Assembly (NCBI GenBank): GCA_041679065.1
Contig: JBBABI010000001.1
Location: 1-64,000, forward strand
Source: CAJBLF01 sp041679065
GTDB lineage: Bacteria; Patescibacteriota; Gracilibacteria; Absconditabacterales; Absconditicoccaceae
Reading direction: 5' to 3'
DNA length: 64,000 bases
How positions within the stretch are numbered: the first letter of the stretch is position 1; each line of letters opens with the position of its first letter. The notes under the pieces are model-generated. The model was given only the letters and a program-made list of their open reading frames with translations. It searched no databases and was not told the DNA's origin. Below, piece by piece: positions 41,376-51,447 of this stretch. The position numbers were made by a program, and so were the translations under genes.

Positions 41376-41783
41376 GTAACCATAATACAAATATAAAGAG
41401 ACTGACCCGTTTTAGCGGGTATTCAGCACGCAAAATGTATCGTTTTACTGGATAATTACAAGAGGAAAAGAATGAACAATGAACAATGAATAATGAATAA
41501 TGAATAATGAACAATGAATAATGAATAATGAACAATGAATAATGAATAATGAACAATGGCGGAGTTTTTCTTGTCAAAAAATAGCTAAAAAAGCCTCATT
41601 TTTTACACGATTTACGGTATTTGCTGTTTTTACGTCATGTACGCCACCAAAATTTGCCCTAAAGGACGCATAAAAATTTGCAAAAAAACGGATTCTGAGT
41701 ATAATTAGTGTAAGCCAAAAGCAGAAACCTGCCTGTCGGCAGACCGGGCTTTAAGCTTCAAGCTTTAAACTTTACGCTAGACA
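41376..41783. other. intergenic region with an AATGAACAATGAAT array
   Basis: 408 bases without a gene. 41470-41562 is a clean array of AATGAACAATG / AATAATG units ending in GGCGGAGTTTTT; similar ends follow the arrays at 17410, 21640 and 60400. The rest is AT-rich; CTGCCTGTCGGCAGACCGGG and an AAGCTTCAAGC array precede the next gene. Confidence 0.6.
41470..41562. repeat. AATGAACAATGAATAATGA tandem array
   Basis: About thirteen units of AATGAACA / AATGAATA followed by GGCGGAGTTTTTCTTG. Not a CRISPR: units abut and have no spacers. Confidence 0.85.
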
Positions 41784-42599
41784 ATGACCGATCCTACGCA
41801 AACACCAATTCCTCCAACTGATGAAACTCCTGCAGCTCAGCTACCAGTCAGTGATTTTTTTGGGTGATCAGAAGAAGTTTTTGAAAAGGCCGATATATTT
41901 CATAATGCCAATGAATCAGAGATTGGGAATTGAGAGATTGAGAAATTGAGAGATGAAACAAAAGAACCGACATTTGATGTTTCTATTCCTGCATATGCAT
42001 CATCCGAACCAGAAAAGGAAGAAGAGCGTATTGAGCCAGAAGTAAAACTTGAACCGGTGACGAATAATGAATCACCAGTAGTGAGTGAAGAAAATAAAAA
42101 AAGTGAGAATTGAAAATTAGAAATTGAAAATTGAAAATCTGCCTCAGATATAACCAGAAAGTTTGATGAACTTTTCCAGATGACCAAAAGAATATATGAA
42201 ATGAGGAAAACTACTGAATGATTCAACCTGCTCGGTGCAGATAATGACAAAATACGCGTGGTCTACAAATTTTTTCTTGGTGATGAAGAGTATCCTCTGG
42301 TGTCTATCACAAAGGTGGAAACCAATAAAGAGGACGAAGACGAGACAATCCATGAATTGAGTTTTTATCTCAGCGAACAAGGCACCGCACTCAACGTCAA
42401 TCTGGATGAAACATTACTCTTTGATGAAGAGATAGATCTCCAGGATAACCTCAAAAAGAAAATGCAAGTGATGGATAAGATGAATAAATTCATTTTCTTG
42501 CTCAGTGAAGAGGCGAGAAAATTAGAAAAAGAACTCAGAGAAAAAGAGGCAGAAGAACAGGAAAAAAGAAAACTTCAGGATATCTTTAGGAATTTCTAG
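41784..42599 (+). CDS. acidic coiled-coil protein, unknown, with repeat-coded linkers
   Basis: 271 residues. Residues 1-130 are low in complexity and acidic (SSEPEKEEERIEPEVKLEP); two stretches, SEIGNGEIEKLRDE and SENGKLEIENGKS, are encoded by GAATTGAGA- and GAAAATTGA-type repeats of the intergenic kind with TGA as Gly. Residues 135-271 form a better folded part (FDELFQMTKRIYEMRKTTE, VYKFFLGDEEYPLVSITKVE) and end in a long charged helix. No family recognised; cytoplasmic. Confidence 0.7.
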
Positions 42600-42672
42600 T
42601 GCAGAGTGCAGAGTTTAGGGTGCAGAGTTTAATATTTACATTTTTCAACCTTTCAACCTTTCCATGTTTTTT

Positions 42673-43596
42673 CTATATCCATCTTTTTCTCCTGAAGAAC
42701 CGGAGCAATCATCAGCAGACAAGCACCATGATGCCCATGATGATCATGAAGAAATGTTGTTTTTCCATTCAGGGTAAGATGACATTCATCCCATAGATGC
42801 CGCTGATAAGCGTAAGTACTCAGGTAATGACCGAGAAAATAGTCAGGACGTTGATCACAGAATTGGTCTTGATTGTCATCAATGTATTGTATGTCTCTCC
42901 CAGGGAATCTACATTTTCAAAACTTATGTCGATCGTATTTCTGATCTTATCGTATTTATATTGGATATCTTCGAAATACACTTCCAGATCTTCTTTATAA
43001 AATTTAGGGATGATCTTTTGTAATTCTTCAAGAATTTCATTATGCGGGATGAATGCATGTTTCAGGAAAACGACATTACGTTTCTTGATAGTCAGATTTT
43101 CCAAAAGTTTTTTTTCCGGAGTATGATTCATGAATAATTGTTCTTCCATCGTATTTACATCCTTCGCAGATTTCTTGAGGTCGCGAATGGATTTATCATA
43201 CATTGCATCAATGACCTTGTAGAGAATATAATAGGGGGAGATCTTAAATTCCTCGTCGGCATCTCTCTCTACCAATTCCTGTTTGTATTCATCGATGAGC
43301 ATGGTGATGTGATTGGTATCATACCTTGTCATCGTCAGGATGCTGTTTTTGCTCAAGATGATACTAAACTCATTGAGATAATATTTCTTGAACTCTGAAT
43401 CATATTTAGGGAAATTAAGTACGATAAAGATATTATCTTCATAGACATCAATCTTTTCCTGATTGGTCAATTCAAAAAGATCTTCCTCGATCAATTCATG
43501 GAAATCATATTTTTTTACGATCTGGGAAATCTCTTCTTTCTGCGGACTAGAAAGATGTATCCGATCTACATCACCGAAATGCAAAATAGTTTTCAT
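42673..43596 (-). CDS. corA: CorA-type Mg2+/Co2+ transporter
   Basis: 307 residues. A long cytoplasmic funnel part, the stalk helix with FENVDSLGETYNTLMTIKTN, then two membrane helices joined by IYGMNVILPGME, the GMN pore signature. The four TGA glycines all lie in the C-terminal membrane part; with TGA as stop the pore would be lost. The tail is basic (RFFRRKRW). Transports divalent metal at the inner membrane as a pentamer. Confidence 0.93.
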
Positions 43597-43680
43597 ACCG
43601 ATAATTGTTATGGTCTAAAGCTTAGAAAGCATACCGTTGCTGACAAAAAAATCAAGGTAGAAAAAATAATAATTTTCATA

Positions 43681-43720
43681 AAAATCAAAAGCCTCAAGTA
43701 AAATACCGAGGCTTTCTTCT
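43681..43720 (-). terminator. terminator between the small basic gene and corA
   Basis: AAAAGCCTC / GAGGCTTT stem around 12 bases with A- and T-rich flanks; serves the minus-strand gene ending at 43745. Confidence 0.65.
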
Positions 43721-43744
43721 TTGTTAATACAAAGAAACAATGCT

Positions 43745-43936
43745 TTAATCCGAAGATTGTAAAACGGGATTATATCCTTTCTTCTCTTCATTGCGAAGAG
43801 GAGTTTTATGGTCTTCTCGTTTCTTTCTCTTCTTTCTTTGTTTGCGGCGTGCTAATTCTCCCCGACTAAGGGGAGTTTCGGTGAAAGTGATAGGTCTAAT
43901 GCCCGCTTTCGGAGCACCAGCAAAATTTAGTTCCAT
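43745..43936 (-). CDS. small very basic protein, doubtful
   Basis: 63 residues, rich in Lys/Arg (LARRKQRKKRKKREDHK). ATG at 43936, stop TAA, followed by a terminator. No family known. Composition would suit a nucleic-acid-binding or ribosome-associated peptide, but it could be a chance frame. Confidence 0.4.
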   Translation of the reverse strand: MELNFAGAPKAGIRPITFTETPLSRGELARRKQRKKRKKREDHKTPLRNEEKKGYNPVLQSSD

Positions 43937-44153
43937 AATGATAAATTTTAGTTATTATTTTGTTTTTGAATAATGTAAATAGTCTTTTCCTAGTAAAAAG
44001 CAAGAGGCTTTTTTGAATTCAGAGTTCAGAATGTAGAATGCAGAGTTGTTGTAGCGTCCAGTTGAGAAAGTAGACCAAAATCCGGAGATAAGACATTGAA
44101 TTTACACGCCAAAACAATATTCTGTACCAGACTTTATATCTTTTTCTTTATCT

Positions 44154-45544
44154 ATGACTACGATCACAGTAAAAAAAATCTATGCAGAATATATAAAACT
44201 TTTGGACAAAAATTATCTCATCAACGGCCGAGTAAAGAGTGTCAGAGATTCCAAGGAATTTGGCTTCATCGAACTCAATGATGGGTCGTATCTCAAAANN
44301 NNNNNNNNGTCTTCGATACATCTCTCAAGAATTTTGACGAAATCTGCAAATTGGGAACGTGAAGCGCGATCAGTGTAGAGTGAATGTTGGTCGCTTCGCA
44401 ATGAAGCAAACAAGCATTTGAAGTGAAAGCAACCAAAGTGACTATTATAGGCATCTGTCCTACCGATTATCCCTTGCAAAAAAAGGGTCACAGCATGGAA
44501 TATCTTCGCGAAATCGCACATCTCAGGACGAGATCCAATACCTTTTCTGCGGTGTTTAGAGTGAGATCATTACTCGCATTCGCTATCCATAAATATTTCA
44601 ATGAGAATGGATTTATCTATGTCCATACCCCCATTATTACTGGCAGTGACTGTGAATGAGCTGGACAGATGTTCCAGGTCTCTACTTTAGATTTTCTCAA
44701 CATGCCAAAAAATAAGGATGGACAGATAGATTTCAGTAAAGACTTCTTCGGCAAACAAACCTCATTGACCGTGAGCGGCCAGCTGGAAGCAGAGACCTTT
44801 GCGATGGCTTTCAGTAAAGTATATACCTTCTGACCTACCTTCCGCGCTGAGAATTCCAACACCGCACGCCACCTCTCAGAGTTTTGGATGATAGAGCCAG
44901 AAAGCGCTTTTGCTGATCTGAATGACGATATGAATCTCTGAGAAGCATTGCTCAAATATGTCTTCAAATACGTTTTGGACAACGCACCAGCAGAGATGGA
45001 TTTCTTCGCGCAATTTATCAATCCCGAAGTCAAAACCAGATTAGAAAATTTAGTCAAGGCTGATTTCGCAAGAGTGACCTATACAGAAGCGATTGAGCTT
45101 TTGAAAAAATCATGACAGAAATTTGAGTATCCCGTCAAACGGGGAATGGATCTGCAGACCGAACACGAAAGATATCTCTGTGAGAAGATTTTCAAAGGTC
45201 CGACATTCGTGACAGACTATCCTAAGGAGATCAAGGCTTTTTACATGAGACTGAATGAAGACAGCAAAACCGTTGCTGCGACAGATTTATTAGTCCCAGG
45301 AGTCGGCGAGATTATCGGCGGATCGCAAAGAGAAGAAAGATTGGATAAACTAGAAAAAAGAATCAAAGATATGGGACTGCATGTAGAAGATTATGGACGA
45401 TATTTAGATCTGAGAAAATATGGCAGCGTGCCTCATGCAGGGTTCGGTATAGGATTCGAGAGACTGATGATGTACATCACATGAATGGAAAATATCCGCG
45501 ATGTGATACCATTCCCCAGAGCTCCCAAAACATGCGAGTTTTAG
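44154..45544 (+). CDS. asnS: asparaginyl-tRNA synthetase (crosses a 10-N gap)
   Basis: About 463 residues. OB-fold anticodon domain LINGRVKSVRDSKEFGFIEL, NDGSYLK, then the N run, then VFDTSLKNFDEICKLGTG. Class II core: YLREIAHLRTRSNTFSAVFR, YVHTPIITGSDCEGAGQMF, FRAENSNTARHLSEFWMIEP (motif 2), GVGEIIGGSQREERL, FGIGFERLMMYITG (motif 3). The frame differs before and after the gap; relatives have four residues there (12 bases), and 11 are represented, so the gap is one base short rather than a real frameshift. Eight or more TGA glycines. Confidence 0.95.
44299..44308. other. assembly gap (10 N) inside asnS
   Basis: Ten N between GGGTCGTATCTCAAAA and GTCTTCGATACATC. Comparison with the usual asnS length suggests 11 missing bases. 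It marks the sequence as a scaffold or draft. Confidence 0.95.
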
Positions 45545-45638
45545 CTTAAAGCTTAAAGCTTGAAGCTGAAAGCATAAAGCATAAAAATATATTCACACTC
45601 GGATGTGATATATCTATTTATCTCCTATTTATTCGCAT

Positions 45639-46247
45639 ATGAAACAATTGATCTATATAGGTGGGGGAGATTGTTTCCGTACGGAAGAAGATTTTTCTAA
45701 TGCACTCAAAAACCTCCGGACGTATGAGCCATTCAAGGAAAGGAAAAAACGACAAGATCGATTGCGATCCAATGTATCTAAAGAATATGAAATTGCAAAT
45801 CCTACCATGCCAAATAAATTTAATGCAAGATACAACCATCGGAAGATTTGGTTTGAGAAAATATTTCCTTACCTGAATAATGAATCATTAGTGATGATCG
45901 GCTATTCATTATGATGTATATTCCTTGCTAAATATCTCAGCGAAAATACATTTCCGAAAAAAATAGATCAACTCCATTTCGTTGCCCCAGTATTTGATGA
46001 AAGCGATCTTCCGGAATGAGAAAACTATTTAGCTGATTTTACCTTTAATCCAGCAGGACTGAAAAATTTAGAAAAACAGGTGGATAGAATTTTTTTGTAT
46101 CATTCTCATGATGATCCTATGGTGCCATTTTCTCATGTGGAGAAGTTCAAAACCTATCTGCCAAAAGCAAAAGTATTCGTGTTTGAGGATAGAGGACATT
46201 TTCGGCAAGAAGAATTCCCCGAACTTCTAGCTAACATCAGAACATAA
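45639..46247 (+). CDS. alpha/beta hydrolase (RBBP9/YdeN-like serine hydrolase)
   Basis: 202 residues. IYIGGGDCFRTEEDF start, nucleophile MIGYSLGC (the Gly after Ser-Leu is TGA), KIDQLHFVAPVFDESD, YHSHDDPMVPF with the Asp, and EDRGHF with the His. The triad Ser-Asp-His is thus complete. Family members act as small esterases; substrate unknown. Four TGA glycines. It starts a likely operon with a lipoprotein and a HAD nucleotidase. Confidence 0.85.
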
Positions 46248-46275
46248 TAATCTTTTATCTCTTTATTCTTTTCTC

Positions 46276-46701
46276 ATGAAAAAATTATTTCTTTTTCTTC
46301 CCTTAGTAGGGATTATTTTCCTCTACGGATGCGGAAACAAAACAACTACACCGGTAGCGCAAACAACGACTGCTACTCCTGCGGTAGACTGTAAAAGCGA
46401 CATGAATTGTCTCCAAAGAAACTTTATTACTTGTGCGCCTGCAACATTTACCATGCCTTTTATGGCAGGTTCTAATCTCAATATAGAGGTTGTCTGAGAA
46501 ACAGATCAGATATGTGATTACAAAGCGATGGTCGTAGATAGTACACAAAGCAGTTCTATGGGTAGCGAATGTAAACTGCCTATGGCATTGATGACTCCTG
46601 ATAGAGTAGGACATCTTTTCTGAGCAGAAAAAGTACCTGGCAAAGAAGCACTAGCTCAAACTCAGCAAGAGATAGATGCGCAGTATTGTACGCAGCTTTA
46701 A
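46276..46701 (+). CDS. lipoprotein, unknown
   Basis: 141 residues. Signal FLFLPLVGIIFLYGC with lipobox LYGC, then a Thr/Pro linker (TTTPVAQTTTATP) and a Cys-containing domain (CKSDMNCLQRNFITC, FTMPFMAGSNLNIEV). Two TGA glycines. It starts 28 bases after the hydrolase gene. Exposed at the outer side of the membrane; no family recognised. Confidence 0.75.
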
Positions 46702-46714
46702 TCACAGGTTTCCC

Positions 46715-47563
46715 ATGACCGATATCCTTATCCCAAACCCTCAACATCTCCAAGATCTGATACAAAAAATTTCCCATGACGGCAAAGGTCATTTTCACGT
46801 TGTCGCAGATTTCGATAGGACGCTGACCAAGGCATTCGTGGATGGGAAACCGAGTGTGGCGCTCATGTATATCCTCCAGGAAGAATGACATCTCGGACCG
46901 GAGTTCACTGAGAAATCCAAAAAGAATTTCGAGAAATATCATGCCATAGAGATAGATCCGAGCATCCCTTTTGATGAGAAAAAGAAAGCCATGCATGAAC
47001 GGTGGACCCGTCAATTCCAATTGATGCTGAAAGCTGATCTGACGAGGGACGTCATAAAAAACGTCATCAACTCCGATATGTTCGCATTCAGGACATGATA
47101 TCAACTATTTTTTGAAATGCTCAAAAAAAACAGTATCCCGCTACTTATTCTCTCTGCGAATGGATTATGATATGAAAGCATTTACTATAGTTTAGAAAAG
47201 GCAAACATACTTTCCGAGAATATCGACATCATCTCAAACGCATTTGTCCGGGATGAAAACGGGAAAGCGATAGCTGTCAGAGAGCCGATCATCCATAGTT
47301 TCAATAAGGACGAAACCGTAGTCAAGGACTTCCCTATCTACGACGAGATCAAGGACAGGAAAAATATCATCTTGCTTGGCGACGGAATCGGCGATGCGCA
47401 TATGGCTCATGGATTTGAGTACAAAAATATCATCAAAATATGATTTCTCAATCACGATACTCCGGAGAATAGGAAACAATTCCAAGAGAAATTTGATATA
47501 GTCATCTTGGATGATGGGCCGATGGATGAAGTGAATGAGATACTTAGGGCTATTTTGAAATAA
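46715..47563 (+). CDS. HAD-family pyrimidine 5'-nucleotidase (UMPH-1/NT5C3-like)
   Basis: 282 residues. HAD motif I VVADFDRTLTKAF near residue 30, a helical cap with ERWTRQFQLMLKADLTRD, motif II ILSANGLGYESIYY, motif III/IV IILLGDGIGDAHMAHGF. Relatives dephosphorylate UMP and CMP. TGA supplies several Gly including that of ANGLG. It begins 13 bases past the lipoprotein stop and ends the operon. Confidence 0.85.
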
Positions 47564-47567
47564 TTTT

Positions 47568-47632
47568 CACCCGGGTGACAAATTGGATAAAGAAGCTTAT
47601 TTAGCTAATTTTCAGCTATTCGCACCCGGGTG
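47568..47632. repeat. paired CACCCGGGTG palindrome element, copy 3
   Basis: Two perfect CACCCGGGTG palindromes (47568-47577 and 47623-47632) 45 bases apart between two convergent genes, as at 6522 and 9652. Confidence 0.55.
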
Positions 47633-47642
47633 ATGATCTAAA

Positions 47643-47667
47643 TAAAAAAACGGGCCTTACAGCCCGT
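47643..47667 (-). terminator. terminator overlapping the stop codon of the gene at 47657
   Basis: Minus strand ACGGGC / GCCCGT stem, 6-base loop containing the TAA stop, then seven T. Confidence 0.8.
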
Positions 47668-48313
47668 CATCTTCAAGGAGAGAAATAATCCCTTTGAAGG
47701 TAGTTTTGTACTCTTTTTCCTTCGTCCTGATGATCTCATCATTTCTACTGGTGATGAAATTCACCAGCATCTCATGATCTTCTTTCCCCTGAAATACGAT
47801 GGCATAATTTTTCCGTATGAGACAGAAATAGCCTTCGTAGATGCACAGAAGCAACGTATCATTGAGTAGCGCGAGAGGACAGAGTTTGGTTTCCGAACGG
47901 CGTTTGCCGAGCCATTCATAGACAATAGTGGCAAATTTCTCTTGGGTGAGCCGCTCTTTTTTGAGTGATCCATTCTTGATGAATGTTGCTGATCTGGTAC
48001 GGAGCTTGTAGATTTTCTGGTTCTTGATATGTTCTACGATTTCCGTGGCAAACTTGTTGATGATGTCGACTGAGAAAAACTTAGATGGCGGAGTGAAGAC
48101 GATTTTCTTAAAAGAGACGTCAATGATATCTTTGTAGAGCAATCTATGGCTTCCCCATTTGGTGGAGAATTCTAATCCATTTTTCATGATCTCGGATATC
48201 GTTCCCAGCTGCTTGTTTTCTTTGATCTCACCGCTCTTTTGGTCCTCTTCTTCTGAGGTGATCAAAAGCAGTTTTCCTCTAAGTTCATCAAAATAATTAC
48301 GGTCATAGTTCAT
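47657..48313 (-). CDS. hypothetical protein, unknown
   Basis: 218 residues from ATG at 48313 (an earlier start would add repeat-coded residues). A beta-rich middle (KLLLITSEEEDQ, GTISEIMKNGLEFSTKWG, LLYKDIIDVSFKKIVF) and basic helices. No membrane segment. No TGA within. The terminator overlaps its stop codon. No family recognised. Confidence 0.65.
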   Translation of the reverse strand: MNYDRNYFDELRGKLLLITSEEEDQKSGEIKENKQLGTISEIMKNGLEFSTKWGSHRLLYKDIIDVSFKKIVFTPPSKFFSVDIINKFATEIVEHIKNQKIYKLRTRSATFIKNGSLKKERLTQEKFATIVYEWLGKRRSETKLCPLALLNDTLLLCIYEGYFCLIRKNYAIVFQGKEDHEMLVNFITSRNDEIIRTKEKEYKTTFKGIISLLEDDGL

Positions 48314-48562
48314 AGGCAGTTTTTTTTTACTTTTTGTTTCAATTAATGCTTCTCCCTGCCTACCCATCGTAGTTCTACGAGGCGGGGCGGCAGGCAGGCT
48401 TCCTTTTTGTTTGTCTGATTATGGTGTATATTTTTTTCCCTTATATACAACAGAAAAGATTCGTGCTCAAGATAATAAACTATACTTGACTTTTAAGACG
48501 AAATATGTACAAGATTATTCAATAAAAATAAATAATTAACCGAAAAACAAAAATAAGAACCT

Positions 48563-50647
48563 ATGAAAAAAATCCTTATCACATTGATGATGACTATTCT
48601 TAGTCTCTCAATATTCGCGTTTAAGATACCAGTCAAGCCCAATCCTCCAAGATTGGTTAATGACTACATCGCCCTTCTCCAGCCTGACCAGGTAAATATC
48701 CTGGAAAAGAAACTCGTAGATTTCGACAAAAAGACAAGCATCCAGATCGCTATTGTGATTTTGGATGATCTGGATGGAGCTGAAGCTTCGGATGTCGCTA
48801 CTGAGATCGGTCAGCAATGGGGAGTGGGTCAAAAAGGGTTGGATAACGGCATTTTGTTCCTCATCGTAAAGTACAGTCAGAGTGCGATTGAAAAGCTTTT
48901 CACTGAAAAGCGTGGCGATTACTTTATCGCTACGGGATATGGCTTAGAACCCTACCTCACTGATTATGAAGCAAAGAATATCGGTGAATCCGATTTCATC
49001 CCTCATGCGAAAAAAGATGAATATTATGAAGGGATAACTGAAGCGGTCGATGCTATCATCCAAGATCTGGGTGAAGTAGGCTGGCAACAGCGCGAAGCGC
49101 TCGAAGCACAGAGAAAAGCTGAAAATGCTGAATCCTGGCGAAAATTCGGAAATGGCGTATTGATCTTTTTGATGTGCGTTGCCGGTATCGGATTATGCAT
49201 ATTTGTCTTTGTAAAAGCCAGAAAAGCCTATCTGGAAGCGCAGGAGCTCAGAAGACGCAGAGAATCATTGAAAAGAAGCTTTGATGAAACCAAGGCAAGC
49301 TATGAAAAATTTTTGGATCGGATTCCTCCCAAAGATCCTTCCTATCCCTCTTGGGCGAAAGAGAAACACGATAGCATCATACACAATATCGATCGTGCTA
49401 TCAAGAAACCCGCTCAATCGGTGATAGATGAATTTCCAGGGATAATCAAGACTGACATGGAACGTGCGTCTCAGATATTGAGCATATTCACCAATGTTGT
49501 GCCAGGTCTGGAAGCGGCTGTTGATCAGCTCAAAAGAATCCCTGTCGAAATCCAGAGGTATCGTAAAGAAGCCCCTGAGAAATTAAAATCTGCTCAGGTC
49601 TTGCTGAAGGAGTTCCGTGAAAGTGTGGAAGCCGGTAAAAAGAAAGGGTACAAATTCATCGATTATCAATCCCAGCTTGGTGCGTTCGGGAAAGAGATTA
49701 CGCAGATCCAGACTAAACAAGCCCCCAATGCCAATGAAGATAAGCAGGTATGCGAAGAGAGCGGAGCTATCCATGAGAAGATCGTTGCAGTAATGCAGCA
49801 CATGGATGAGTATCTTCTTAGCCAGAAGACTGCTGGGAAGATGATCCAAAGGCTGGATGTTGATATCGAAAAGCTATCCACAACCCAAGAAGCTTCTCAG
49901 AAAGTATTGGATGAATTGAAATCGCAGTATCCGAAAGACAATTGGAACGACCTGGAGAGAAACCTTTCTTCCATCGCCGGACTATTGACCGTTTGCAGTG
50001 CTATCGGAAAACGGGCTGAGGATAAGAATTCCATGGAAGTGCAGGAATTCGCTCAGGCTGAAAAGCTGGCGCAACAAGCTGAAGAGAAGATGGAAGCCGT
50101 ACTGGCATATTGTCAGGCGGTCCATGATCGTAAAGCTGAAATCCTCTCTGCGAAAGGAAAGTTCGCATCTTCGCTCAAGGCAGCTGAAAAGAAGATCGCT
50201 GAGGCCAAAAGCAAGATATCGGATTCCGATGTGGAGTCAGGAGCAAAGAGGAAATTGACGGATGCTGAGAAGAATTTGAAAGACGCGAGATCGAAATCAT
50301 CAGAAGGCATGATTGATTGGCTGATGGTGATCGCTCTTTTGCTTTCAGCGAGCTCTCTGGCTAGTCAATCATATTCTATGGCAGAAGATGATATCCAGGA
50401 AGCAAGGCAAAGAAGGAAAAAGAAAAGGGACGAAGAAGAAGAGAAAAAGAAAGAAGAAGAGAAAAAGAAAGAAGAAGAGAAAAAGAAAGAAGAAGAGAAA
50501 AAGAAAGAAGAAGAGGAGAAAAACGATTCTTATTATTCTTCAAGTACATCTTACAGTTCTGGCGGAAGCGGCGGTTTCGGCGGAGGAGGCTTCGGGGGTT
50601 TCGGCGGCGGCGGTTTCGGTGGCGGCGGAGCAGGTGGAAGCTGGTAA
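48563..50647 (+). CDS. TPM-domain (YgcG-type) membrane protein with coiled coil and Gly-rich tail
   Basis: 694 residues. Signal peptide, TPM domain at 30-170 (RLVNDYIALLQPDQVNILEK, IQIAIVILDDLDG, WGVGQKGLDNGILFLIVK, ATGYGLEPYLTDYEA), one membrane helix (FGNGVLIFLMCVAGIGLCIF), a coiled coil of about 400 residues, a KKKEEE repeat and a tail of FGGGG units ending GGSW. The tail and order are those of YgcG proteins, usually next to lemA. About 50 Gly and not one TGA, in contrast with native genes. First of a four-gene operon. TPM domains are linked with photosystem repair or phosphatase activity elsewhere; role here unknown. Confidence 0.88.
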   Translation: MKKILITLMMTILSLSIFAFKIPVKPNPPRLVNDYIALLQPDQVNILEKKLVDFDKKTSIQIAIVILDDLDGAEASDVATEIGQQWGVGQKGLDNGILFLIVKYSQSAIEKLFTEKRGDYFIATGYGLEPYLTDYEAKNIGESDFIPHAKKDEYYEGITEAVDAIIQDLGEVGWQQREALEAQRKAENAESWRKFGNGVLIFLMCVAGIGLCIFVFVKARKAYLEAQELRRRRESLKRSFDETKASYEKFLDRIPPKDPSYPSWAKEKHDSIIHNIDRAIKKPAQSVIDEFPGIIKTDMERASQILSIFTNVVPGLEAAVDQLKRIPVEIQRYRKEAPEKLKSAQVLLKEFRESVEAGKKKGYKFIDYQSQLGAFGKEITQIQTKQAPNANEDKQVCEESGAIHEKIVAVMQHMDEYLLSQKTAGKMIQRLDVDIEKLSTTQEASQKVLDELKSQYPKDNWNDLERNLSSIAGLLTVCSAIGKRAEDKNSMEVQEFAQAEKLAQQAEEKMEAVLAYCQAVHDRKAEILSAKGKFASSLKAAEKKIAEAKSKISDSDVESGAKRKLTDAEKNLKDARSKSSEGMIDWLMVIALLLSASSLASQSYSMAEDDIQEARQRRKKKRDEEEEKKKEEEKKKEEEKKKEEEKKKEEEEKNDSYYSSSTSYSSGGSGGFGGGGFGGFGGGGFGGGGAGGSW

Positions 50648-50673
50648 AATCTACATATATACTACTGATATGG

Positions 50674-50702
50674 CAGACCTTGTATTAAGGTCTGTTTTTT
50701 TA
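50674..50702 (+). terminator. terminator after the first TPM gene
   Basis: CAGACCTT / AAGGTCTG stem, 5-base loop, eight T. Confidence 0.85.
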
Positions 50703-50843
50703 TTTTATATTGACTTTCGATAGTAAATAATTATAAAATATATTGATGTGATATTTAACACTATCTATGGGAGTAAGCGAAAATCCCGAGAACTAAAGAG
50801 TAGCACAAAAAAATAAAACACACACACAAAAAAATTAAAAATT

Positions 50844-51434
50844 ATGAAAACAAAACACATCCTTTGGATTTCAATTATCGCATTTAGTATCCTTTCCTTT
50901 ATGGGGGGCTGTTCAAAATACAACAGCCTTGTAACTAAGGAAGAAACTGTATCAGCAGCCTGGTCACAGGTTGAAAATGTCTATCAGCGCCGTGCCGATC
51001 TGATCCCCAATCTGGTGAAGACAGTAAAGGGATATGCAGCACATGAAAAAACCACTTTCACTGAGGTGACGGAAGCAAGAGCAAACGCGACAAAGATTAC
51101 CATTGATCTGAACACAGCTACTGCTGCACAATTACAGGAATACAGCGCAGCACAGACGCAACTCACATCTTCCTTATCAAAGTTGCTGGCCGTAGTAGAA
51201 GCCTATCCTGAACTGAAAGCTGACAAGAATTTTTTAGCTCTCCAGTCTCAGCTCGAAGGAACAGAAAACAGGATCGCTGTAGAAAGGAAACGCTTCAATG
51301 AAGCTGCGAAGGCGTATAATATATACATCCGCAGGTTTCCCAACAACATTATCGCCGGCTTGTTAGGCTTTGAAAAGAAGGTTTATTTCGAGGCCGACAA
51401 AGATGCCAAAAAAGTACCTGAAGTAGATTTCTAA
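50844..51434 (+). CDS. lemA: LemA family lipoprotein
   Basis: 196 residues. Lipobox SFMGGC, then ETVSAAWSQVENVYQRRADL IPNL, KGYAAHEKTTFTEVTEARA, a helical bundle, and RFPNNIIAGLLGFEKKVYFE: complete LemA. It anchors in the membrane with helices outside. LemA and TPM/YgcG genes are paired in many bacteria. No TGA. Thirteen bases separate it from the next gene. Confidence 0.95.
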   Translation: MKTKHILWISIIAFSILSFMGGCSKYNSLVTKEETVSAAWSQVENVYQRRADLIPNLVKTVKGYAAHEKTTFTEVTEARANATKITIDLNTATAAQLQEYSAAQTQLTSSLSKLLAVVEAYPELKADKNFLALQSQLEGTENRIAVERKRFNEAAKAYNIYIRRFPNNIIAGLLGFEKKVYFEADKDAKKVPEVDF

Positions 51435-51447
51435 ACGGAGGAGCTAT

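Noticed and set aside
41470..41562. CRISPR-like tandem array (also 28171-28262, 59175-59230)
   Set aside because: Units abut without unique spacers, are 8-13 bases long and degenerate; no cas gene in the window.
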